DNA of 7,059 bases, from positions 1 through 7,059 of the forward strand of contig CAKZHP010000008.1 in NCBI GenBank assembly GCA_936924635.1, given 5' to 3'. Position numbers and translations under genes: made by a program. Below are positions 1-4,713 of this stretch, one piece after another (positions within the stretch are counted from its first letter, which is position 1; every line of letters begins with the position of its first letter). The stretch is from an uncultured Propionibacteriaceae bacterium (GTDB taxonomy: Bacteria; Actinomycetota; Actinomycetes; Propionibacteriales; Propionibacteriaceae). The notes under the pieces were generated by a model. The model made no database searches and was not told where the DNA came from. It saw only the letters and a program-made list of their open reading frames with translations.

Positions 1-244
1 GACGGCGCCAGACCCCGACGAGCCGCAGCCCCCTGCCCGGCCGCCTCGTCGCACCTCTGGCACGCGTCGGCGCGCCCAGCCGGTGCCGCCAGTGGCGGAC
101 CAGGCCCCGGCGGAGCAGCCGGAGCAGAACCCACCGGCTCCTACCGGCGAGGCCAAGCCGGTCAAGCCCGCCCCCAAGCGCAGCCGCAGCAAGCGGGCGT
201 CGGTGCCGTCGTGGGACGAGATCATGTTCGGCAGCAAGGAGTGA
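1..244 (+). CDS. sepH: Septation protein SepH, C-terminal fragment (5' end outside the window)
   Basis: This is the last 80 codons of an open frame that enters from the left edge (first complete codon at position 2) and stops at TGA 242-244. The visible part is a low-complexity tail rich in Pro, Ala, Arg and Lys, ending in the compact motif VPSWDEIMFGSKE. A disordered basic/proline-rich linker closed by a conserved SWDEI(M/V)FG terminus is what I recognise as the end of actinobacterial SepH (DUF3071 family). SepH is known in Streptomyces and mycobacteria as a cell-division protein with an N-terminal helix-turn-helix-containing domain that promotes FtsZ assembly at the septum. That domain is not in this window, so the call rests on the C-terminal motif and tail character. 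The stop codon overlaps a GTG start (GTGA, 241-244) of the following broken hydrolase gene, suggesting the two were once translationally coupled. Confidence 0.8.
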   Translation, partial: TAPDPDEPQPPARPPRRTSGTRRRAQPVPPVADQAPAEQPEQNPPAPTGEAKPVKPAPKRSRSKRASVPSWDEIMFGSKE

Positions 245-631
245 CGGCGGCCTCGTTCGAGAACGACGGTCTCAGTTTCCAGGTCATCGACGAGGGCCCC
301 GGGACGGCGAGCCGGTGGTGCTCCTCCACGGCTTCCCGGCAGGACCCCACCTCGTACGACAAGGTGGTGCCCGCCCTCCACGCGGCCGGGCTGCGCACCC
401 TGGCGACGCCGCACCCGGCGGCCATGAGCTGGTCCTACACGCACACCACACAGGCGCTCACCAGCTGGCACATGGTGGCGTTCACCGTGCCGGTGGTCCC
501 TGAGCAGACCATCTCGCGGGCGTACGTGCCGATCTTCACCGGAGCCGGGATGCAGCTGGAGGACGCGCTGGCTGCCCGAGAACGCCTCGGTCGGGGTGGC
601 GACCCAGATCATCGACCGCGCCCAGGGCTGA
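241..631 (+). pseudogene. Alpha/beta hydrolase remnant with core deletions and frame changes
   Basis: Three blocks of a single-domain alpha/beta hydrolase can be read in order. Block 1 starts at GTG 241 (VTAASFENDGLSFQVIDEGP), slips to another frame for DGEPVVLLHGFP (about 302-338, strand beta3 with the HGFP oxyanion motif), then returns for QDPTSYDKVVPALHAAGLRT. Block 2 joins in frame near 405 and reads TPHPAAMSWSYTHTTQAL through FTGAG to about 568. This is the segment that in intact relatives follows the nucleophile strand and enters the cap. Block 3, in a third frame from about 569, reads WLPENASVGVATQIIDRAQG and stops at TGA 629-631, matching the usual HWLPE...VA..I..R ending. Missing are the DQRGYSP region, the GHDWGG nucleophile elbow, most of the cap and the catalytic Asp. 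The residue before WLPE is Arg rather than the catalytic His. About 130 codons remain of a family usually near 280-300. An enzyme of this type cannot be made from it. Family assignment is firm; the original substrate is unknown. Confidence 0.8.
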
Positions 632-634
632 GCC

Positions 635-1453
635 TCAGGCGCCCTGGGCCACGGGGCGGGTGGGATCGGTGATCCAGTCCGACCACGACCCCGGGTAGAG
701 CACCAGGCCCTCGATGCCCGCCTGCTCGCCGGCCAGCATCGCCGCGGCGGCGGTCACCCCGGAGCCGCACATGAGCACGTCCCCCGGCCGTACCCCCGCG
801 AACCGCTCCCGCAACGCCTGCACGCTCGCGAAGCCATCGGGCCCGGTCAGGCCGCCGACGGGCAGGTTCGTCGCCCCGGGCACATGACCGGCGACCGGGT
901 CGACGCTCTCCTGCTCGCCGCTGAACCGCTCCGGCGCCCGGACGTCACGCACGGCCCCGCTGGCCGCAAGGTGCGCCGCTACCCCGTCCGCGTCGACCGA
1001 CGCCCGCTGCCCCGGCTCGGCGACGAACGTGCCGGGCTCGGGTGCCGCGCTCCCGGTCTCCACCTCTCCGCCGGCCGCGACCCACGCCGCGTACCCGCCG
1101 TCGAGCACCCGCACGTCGACGTGACCGGCGTCGGTCAGCACCCACCAGAGCCGGGCAGCGCCGAAACCTGCACCCCCGTCGTACGCCACCACCGGCACGT
1201 CCGCCGAGACCCCGGCGCGCTGCATGGCGGCCGTGAGCAGCGGGGCCGTCGGCAGCGGGTGCCGCCCTCCGGCGCCAGGGGGCCCGGCCAGCTCGGTGTC
1301 CAGGTCCACGTACGCGGCCCGCGGCAGGTGCCCCGCCGCGAACTGCTCCCGGCCGTCGCTGCGCCCCAGGGCCCACCGCACGTCCAGCAGCGTCACCGGC
1401 CGCCCCGACCCTAGCAGGGCCGCGAGCTCCTCGACGTCGATCAGCGGTGCCAT
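635..1453 (-). CDS. sseA: Sulfurtransferase, two rhodanese domains, 3-mercaptopyruvate type
   Basis: The predicted protein has 272 residues, the usual size for tandem-rhodanese sulfurtransferases, which move sulfane sulfur from 3-mercaptopyruvate or thiosulfate to cyanide or thiol acceptors in the cytoplasm. The N-terminal, non-catalytic rhodanese domain spans about residues 1-130 (LLDVRW near 22-27, GHLPRAAYVDLD at 41-52, YDGG...ARLWWVL at 91-106, VLDGGYAAW). The catalytic domain spans about 150-272, with DPVAGHVPGATNLP and the active-site loop C229-G-S-G-V-T. CGSGVT is typical of mercaptopyruvate sulfurtransferases, whereas classical thiosulfate enzymes carry CRKGVT, so the former activity is inferred. 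ATG 1453 is chosen over the in-frame TTG at 1459 because the Shine-Dalgarno AGGAAGG (1468-1462) lies 8 bases from the ATG but only 2 from the TTG. The gene follows the phosphodiesterase gene after a 16-base gap and is probably cotranscribed. Its stop faces the hydrolase remnant's stop with 3 bases between. The symbol sseA is by family analogy. Confidence 0.88.
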   Translation of the reverse strand: MAPLIDVEELAALLGSGRPVTLLDVRWALGRSDGREQFAAGHLPRAAYVDLDTELAGPPGAGGRHPLPTAPLLTAAMQRAGVSADVPVVAYDGGAGFGAARLWWVLTDAGHVDVRVLDGGYAAWVAAGGEVETGSAAPEPGTFVAEPGQRASVDADGVAAHLAASGAVRDVRAPERFSGEQESVDPVAGHVPGATNLPVGGLTGPDGFASVQALRERFAGVRPGDVLMCGSGVTAAAAMLAGEQAGIEGLVLYPGSWSDWITDPTRPVAQGA

Positions 1454-1461
1454 CGGCAAGA

Positions 1462-1468
1462 CCTTCCT
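1462..1468 (-). promoter_or_regulatory. Ribosome binding site deciding the sulfurtransferase start
   Basis: Read on the minus strand this is AGGAAGG, directly after the upstream gene's TAG stop (1472-1470). Its spacing is 8 bases to ATG 1453 and 2 bases to TTG 1459, so the ATG is the better start and the protein is 272 rather than 274 residues. Confidence 0.7.
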
Positions 1469-1469
1469 G

Positions 1470-2588
1470 CTACGCGACGATGAGCGGGACGTCCATCTCC
1501 CGCGGGGTCAGAGAGCCGTGCATGCCGACCAGGGTGAACTCGCCCGGCAGCTGCTGAGTGAGCACCGCCCAGTCGTCCTGCATGGCCACCAGCACGTCGC
1601 CGAACCGGGCAGCCACGCGGGGGGCCACCTTGCCGAGCCAGCCTTCCTCGACGGCCTGCTGGCGGGTCCGGACCCAGGCCCGCTCCCCCAGCCGCGCCGC
1701 CCACCGTGCGGCGACCTCGTCGGGGGCGCTGGTGTAGAGCTGGCGCAGGCGCGCCTCGCCGCCGATCATCTCCACGCCCTGCATCAGCTCAGGCTCGTCC
1801 TCCATCACCACGCGGTGGTGGGGCGGGACGTCGACCATCCCGTGGTCACCGGTGATCACGAGCACCGTGTCGCGGGGCAGCCGCTCGCGCAGCTCGGCGG
1901 CGAACACGTCCAGCCGCTGCAGCTGCCGGAGCCACTGCGACGACGTGGTGCCGTGCGCGTGGCCGGCGTGGTCGAGGAGCCGGTCGTAGACGTACACCAG
2001 CGACCTGTCCCCCCGGGCCGCGGCGGCGACGGTGCGTGCGAGACGGTCCTCGTCGTCGTGCTCGTCGTCGAGAGGCTCGAAGAGGCCGCCGCGCAGACCT
2101 GCGACGGTGAGCCCGCTCCCCTTGAACCGCGCCGGCAGCACAGTCGTGACCGTCACGCCCTCCGCGCGCGCCCGCTCGAACAACGTCGGCATCGGCTGCA
2201 GCTCGGCCGGTGGCGTCGGCGTGTCCCAGGCCAGCGGCGAGAAGATGCGGTCGGCGACCGTGTCACGCATGGTGAGCCCGGCGATGCCGTGCATCCCCGG
2301 CGACATGCCGGTGCCGAGGCTGGTCAGCGACGTCACCGTGGTGCTGGGCACCCCGACCGTGAGCCGGCGGGCCCGGGCCAGTGCGTCGGTGAAGAACGGT
2401 GCCGAGGCCAGTGCCGAGGTCACCGGGTGCCAGCCGAGCCCGTCGATGAGCAGCACCACGTAGCGCTTGGCGCTCGGCAGCCCCAGCACGTCTGGCCGGC
2501 AGCCGGGCACCCCCAGATGGGCCGTGACCGACGGCAGCAGGTCGGCGAGGGCAGCAGTCCCGTACGCAGGCAGCCGCAGCTGGCTCAC
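1470..2588 (-). CDS. Alkaline phosphatase superfamily protein (type I phosphodiesterase/nucleotide pyrophosphatase)
   Basis: The predicted protein has 372 residues. It carries the two-metal hydrolase signature of the NPP branch in order: VVLLIDGLG with metal ligand D49; PSTTVTSLTSLGTG at 81-94, where T84 (or T83) is the likely nucleophile; GMHGIAG at 98-104; YDRLLDHAGHAHG with D206 and H210; ITGDHGMVD with D248 and H249; and GMHGSL with the last ligand H357. Such enzymes hydrolyse phosphodiester or phosphomonoester bonds using paired Zn or similar ions; the substrate here cannot be told. I see no signal peptide or membrane segment, so it is probably cytoplasmic. The chosen start is GTG 2588-2586, which overlaps the TGA of the upstream DUF5998 gene (GTGA) and has GAGGA 7 bases upstream. 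This implies translational coupling. The frame stays open far upstream, but that part lies antisense to or overlaps other genes and shows no family similarity. The family occurs beside DUF5998 proteins in other actinobacteria as far as I recall. Confidence 0.88.
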   Translation of the reverse strand: MSQLRLPAYGTAALADLLPSVTAHLGVPGCRPDVLGLPSAKRYVVLLIDGLGWHPVTSALASAPFFTDALARARRLTVGVPSTTVTSLTSLGTGMSPGMHGIAGLTMRDTVADRIFSPLAWDTPTPPAELQPMPTLFERARAEGVTVTTVLPARFKGSGLTVAGLRGGLFEPLDDEHDDEDRLARTVAAAARGDRSLVYVYDRLLDHAGHAHGTTSSQWLRQLQRLDVFAAELRERLPRDTVLVITGDHGMVDVPPHHRVVMEDEPELMQGVEMIGGEARLRQLYTSAPDEVAARWAARLGERAWVRTRQQAVEEGWLGKVAPRVAARFGDVLVAMQDDWAVLTQQLPGEFTLVGMHGSLTPREMDVPLIVA

Positions 2589-3193
2589 GAGGCCGTCCTC
2601 GTCGACCCGGTCCCACGTCCCGTACGCCGCTGCAGCGCGGTGGCGAACGCCACCAGACGCTCGACGTTCTCGGCCCCGTCGGCCGCGGCGCTCATGCGCA
2701 CGGTGAGGTCGTCGGAGGTGAAGGTGCCCATGTAGCCGTGATCGGCCTCGCAGTCGGGGTCGCCGCACCCTGCCGGCTCGAGATCGGCCCGCCGCATGGT
2801 GCCCCAGCCCGCCGTCAGCCAGGCCTCCTCGACCCGGGAGGCGGGGGTCCCGTATGACTCCGGCCGGCTGACGATGCGGGTGAGCGACACGCAGGTGAAG
2901 GACCCCAGCGCGACGGACTCGGTGGTGCTGGCCGCCTGCAGGGGCCCGAGGTCGATGGTGTGCTCGTCGGTGTGCCCCACGACCAGGCGGGTGTCCGTGA
3001 GCGCCAGGACGGTGAGATGACGGTGCAGTGCGTCCTCGTTGAACGTGGCCTCGTGGTGCACGAGGTGCGTGACCAGGGGCTCGTCGCCCAGCGCCAGCAG
3101 CATCCCGTCGGTGATGAGGTCGGGGAAGTAGCCGCACGCGGAGACGTCGGCGCGCAGCGCATCGATCAAGTCGGGCCCGGTCACACCGGTCAT
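2585..3193 (-). CDS. DUF5998 family protein of unknown function
   Basis: The 202-residue protein starts at ATG 3193 and ends at TGA 2587-2585. Its whole length looks like the actinobacterial DUF5998 family. Recognisable segments are the CGYFPDLITDGMLLAL start (20-35), THLVHHEATFNEDALHRHLTVLALTDTRLVVGHTDE (42-77), STTESVALG (89-97), a GWGTMRRADLEPAGCGDPDCEADHGY block (129-154) and the DDLTVRMS strand (161-168). The conserved C143, C148 and H152 could bind a metal, but this is inference. Some databases loosely call the family phosphodiesterase, probably from its constant neighbour; I see no catalytic motif supporting that. The fold looks beta-rich, reminiscent of a PH-like domain, again only an impression. 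An AGGA lies 12 bases upstream of the ATG, so the ribosome binding site is weak. The frame extends to 3373 but would then overlap the divergent APP1 gene. It is the first gene of the leftward unit and overlaps the next gene by 4 bases. Confidence 0.82.
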   Translation of the reverse strand: MTGVTGPDLIDALRADVSACGYFPDLITDGMLLALGDEPLVTHLVHHEATFNEDALHRHLTVLALTDTRLVVGHTDEHTIDLGPLQAASTTESVALGSFTCVSLTRIVSRPESYGTPASRVEEAWLTAGWGTMRRADLEPAGCGDPDCEADHGYMGTFTSDDLTVRMSAAADGAENVERLVAFATALQRRTGRGTGSTRTAS

Positions 3194-3275
3194 CCAACCA
3201 CTGATCCTGCTCGGTGCGGGAACGGTGCCTGGAGCGCACCGCGTTCTGTCGGTGACGGCCAGTAGGGTCTGAGCC
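3194..3275. promoter_or_regulatory. Divergent intergenic promoter region
   Basis: These 82 bases separate two divergently transcribed genes (DUF5998 leftward, APP1-family rightward) and must hold both promoters unless one lies inside a gene. The rightward -10 element is listed separately. For the leftward direction I found no convincing -10/-35 pair; minus-strand CAGGAT close to the start is a poor candidate. I saw no clear operator-like palindrome. Confidence 0.5.
3263..3268 (+). promoter_or_regulatory. Probable -10 element (TAGGGT) for a leaderless APP1-gene transcript
   Basis: TAGGGT fits the actinobacterial -10 consensus TANNNT and is separated from ATG 3276 by exactly 7 bases (CTGAGCC). 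This places the expected transcription start at or next to the A of the ATG. That geometry is characteristic of leaderless mRNAs, common in actinobacteria. No recognisable -35 hexamer sits at 16-19 bases upstream, which is also usual for this class. A competing reading is that AGGG (3264-3267) acts as a weak Shine-Dalgarno 8 bases from the start. Confidence 0.6.
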
Positions 3276-4319
3276 ATGTCGAACCGCCCCTTCATCGCCG
3301 CCCGCATGGAGACAGCCCTCAACCGTCGCATCGAGGCGATCGCCCGGCGGGCCGGCTGGGTGGAGTCGATCACCAGCTACGTCGGCTACGGCAACCACAA
3401 GTCCGTCCGGGTGCTGGCGCGCCTGTCGTTGCGTCCCAGGCGGGCGCAGGGGGTGGTGGCGCAGGAGGTCGAGAAGCTGCTGGAGCGCCGCGGCTGGCGC
3501 AACTTCGTCACGCTGGCCTGCGTCTCGCGTCCGGTGCGTCTGCGTCTGGGCGACCAGACGGTGGAGGCGGTCACCGACCGCGGCGGCTACGTCGACGTGC
3601 AGGTGCGCGACCACGGGCTGGAGCCGGGCTGGCACACCGTGCACCTCTCCACCGACGAGGCCGAGGACACCCCCGCCGACGTGCTCGTGGTCTCACGGGA
3701 GACCACGTTCGGCATCGTCAGCGACATCGACGACACGGTGATCTCCACTTCGCTGCCCCGGCCGCTGATCGCCGCGTACAACTCGTTCTTCCTGGAGGAG
3801 GCCGCACGCCAGGAGGTGCCCGGGATGGCCGCGATGTACCAGCAGGTGCTGGCCGACCACCCAGGTGCGCCCATCGTGTACGTCTCGACCGGTGCCTGGA
3901 ACACCCTGCCGTTCCTGCGCCGGTTCCTGTCGCGGCACGACTTCCCCAAGGGCCCGCTGCTGATGACCGACTGGGGCCCGACGAACACGGGGTGGTTCCG
4001 CAGCGGGCAGGACCACAAGCGCAACGCGCTGCGGCAGCTCGCCCGCGACTTCCCGAAGATCTCCTGGCTGCTGGTCGGTGATGACGGGCAGCACGACCCC
4101 ATGCTCTACGCCGAGTTCGCCGAGTACGCGCCCAAGCGCGTGCGGGGCATTGCCATCCGGCAGCTGAACCCGGTGGAGCAGGTGCTCGCCCACGGCACCC
4201 CGGGCGAGCGGCTGGACACCCCCACCACGCAGGACATCAGGTCGTCCAAGCCACTGGTGGAGGGAGCCGACGGCTTCTCCCTGCTGCCCCAGGTGGGCCG
4301 GATCCTCGCCGACGACTGA
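3276..4319 (+). CDS. APP1-family (DUF2183) phosphatase domain protein
   Basis: The predicted protein has 347 residues. The C-terminal half is the APP1 catalytic domain, a HAD-like fold named after the yeast actin-patch phosphatidate phosphatase App1. Motif I is FGIVSDIDDTVIST (145-158), with D150 and D152 as nucleophile and acid/base of DxDxT. Motif II is YVSTGAWN (202-209). A conserved Lys lies in HKRN (K248), and motif III is GDDGQHDP (268-275). The N-terminal ~140 residues (two predicted helices, then SYVGYGNHKSVRVLARLSL and a beta-rich stretch to TPADVLVVS) correspond to the accessory domain usually preceding APP1_cat in bacteria. No signal peptide or membrane helix is evident. Phosphatidate dephosphorylation is established for the yeast protein and only inferred here; bacterial substrates are not settled. 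ATG 3276 is chosen because the likely -10 lies 7 bases upstream; the first internal ATG (codon 11) lacks any ribosome binding site. The gene ends at TGA 4317-4319, with no clear hairpin/T-tract terminator after it. Confidence 0.88.
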   Translation: MSNRPFIAARMETALNRRIEAIARRAGWVESITSYVGYGNHKSVRVLARLSLRPRRAQGVVAQEVEKLLERRGWRNFVTLACVSRPVRLRLGDQTVEAVTDRGGYVDVQVRDHGLEPGWHTVHLSTDEAEDTPADVLVVSRETTFGIVSDIDDTVISTSLPRPLIAAYNSFFLEEAARQEVPGMAAMYQQVLADHPGAPIVYVSTGAWNTLPFLRRFLSRHDFPKGPLLMTDWGPTNTGWFRSGQDHKRNALRQLARDFPKISWLLVGDDGQHDPMLYAEFAEYAPKRVRGIAIRQLNPVEQVLAHGTPGERLDTPTTQDIRSSKPLVEGADGFSLLPQVGRILADD

Positions 4320-4337
4320 CCACCCCGCGGGCCCGTT

Positions 4338-4540
4338 CGAGCCGCCGCCAGCAATGGGGCGCCAGCACAAGGACCGAGCCCGCACGAGACGCGAACCGAC
4401 ACGACGACCGAGCACTCACGACCCCAGCCCGGCACCCTGGCCGAGCACGTTTCACCCCAGCCCTGGCCCGAACGAGCACAACCACCACCCCGGCCCGGCC
4501 CCGACCGAGCACGCACCACCCCTCTGCGCTGGTCGAGCAA
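4338..4540. repeat. Degenerate tandem array of ~31-34-base units beginning CGAGC
   Basis: CGAGC recurs at 4338, 4375, 4409, 4442, 4473, 4506 and 4534, giving steps of 37, 34, 33, 31, 33 and 28 bases. The four central units start CGAGCAC and then carry a related C-rich body: ACCCCAGCCCGGCACCC (from 4421), CACCCCAGCCCTGGCCC (from 4453), CCACCCCGGCCCGGCCCC (from 4485) and a shortened CACCACCCCT (from 4514). The two left units and the last are more diverged. Steps are not all multiples of three, so a repeat-containing protein on either strand would lose its phase. The array is therefore treated as non-coding. It lies 170-380 bases upstream of parC. Function unknown. Confidence 0.6.
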
Positions 4541-4624
4541 GCAGCCGAGCTCGCGAGGCTCGTGCGCGTCGAGACCCGGACTGACCGATCGCCAGCGAGG
4601 TCAGGGCGTCCCCCCAGCGCCAGG

Positions 4625-4648
4625 CGACCAAAGGTCGACCGACCGACC
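4625..4648. repeat. Short inverted repeat and CGAC direct repeats upstream of parC
   Basis: CGACC (4625-4629) and GGTCG (4633-4637) form an inverted repeat around AAA. GGTCGACC (4633-4640) is itself an 8-base palindrome, followed by two further CGACC copies (4640-4644 and 4644-4648). It could be an operator or chance in C/G-rich DNA; I do not recognise it as a known regulator's site. Confidence 0.3.
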
Positions 4649-4680
4649 ACCCGCGCGCCTGATGGCCGCACCACCACCCC

Positions 4681-4698
4681 AGGGGCCAGAATGCCCCT
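4681..4698 (+). promoter_or_regulatory. Small hairpin just before the parC ribosome binding site
   Basis: AGGGGC (4681-4686) and GCCCCT (4693-4698) are perfect complements around the A-rich loop CAGAAT (4687-4692). The stem has 6 pairs, 5 of them G-C. It ends 5 bases before the Shine-Dalgarno sequence, so if transcribed it would sit beside the 30S docking site. It has no T-tract and is not a terminator. Confidence 0.4.
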
Positions 4699-4703
4699 CG
4701 ACC

Positions 4704-4710
4704 AAGGAGG
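4704..4710 (+). promoter_or_regulatory. Strong but closely spaced parC Shine-Dalgarno sequence
   Basis: AAGGAGG is a near-perfect match to the 16S rRNA tail but leaves only 3 bases (CCC) before ATG 4714, shorter than the usual 5-9. No better in-frame start is placed for it: the next ones, GTG codons 18 and 19 and ATG codon 27, lie more than 50 bases downstream. Confidence 0.65.
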
Positions 4711-4713
4711 CCC

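Larger units (their letters stand above)
4320..4713. other. Non-coding spacer between the APP1 gene and parC
   Basis: This 394-base stretch has no credible gene. Short frames on both strands encode only low-complexity Arg/Pro/Gly/Ala text with no family resemblance. It is strongly C-rich on the plus strand over about 4360-4540. It contains an irregular repeat array (4338-4540), a palindromic CTCGCGAG (4550-4557) inside CGAGCTCGCGAGGCTCG (4546-4562 region), an inverted repeat (4625-4637) beside a CGAC run, a hairpin (4681-4698) and the parC ribosome binding site. No intrinsic terminator for the APP1 gene is visible, only an 8-base palindrome CGGGCCCG (4328-4335) without a T-tract. I could not place the parC promoter with confidence. 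Confidence 0.7.

Noticed and set aside
629..637. Bidirectional terminator between the convergent hydrolase remnant and sulfurtransferase gene
   Set aside because: Only 3 bases separate the stop codons and no hairpin with flanking A/T tracts is visible nearby.
1224..2735. Long plus-strand open frame (503 codons) opposite the sulfurtransferase and phosphodiesterase genes
   Set aside because: It lies wholly antisense to two genes with complete conserved motifs; its translation is Arg/His/Pro/Gly-rich without recognisable domains, as expected from high-GC shadow frames.
1470..3644. Treating the whole 724-codon minus-strand frame as one fusion protein
   Set aside because: Only the part after GTG 2588 resembles the phosphodiesterase family. 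The upstream part is out of frame with, and overlaps, the DUF5998 gene and the start of the APP1 gene.
4328..4335. Terminator after the APP1 gene (CGGGCCCG)
   Set aside because: An 8-base palindrome with no loop and no T-tract; this is common by chance in such GC-rich DNA.
4448..4456. CGTTTCACC resembling half of a parS (GTTTCACGTGAAAC) site near a segregation gene
   Set aside because: Only one half-site is present; the required complementary half is missing, so ParB binding is not supported.
4106..4540. Minus-strand frame encoding an apparent ~11-residue repeat (ARSGPGRGG, ARSGQGWGE, SARVPGWGR)
   Set aside because: It is the translation of the DNA repeat array. Unit lengths of 31 and 28 break the reading phase, the frame runs into the antisense of the APP1 gene, and there is no credible start.
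4338..4540. CRISPR array
   Set aside because: Units are short, variable in length and related throughout, with no strictly conserved repeat alternating with unique spacers and no cas genes.
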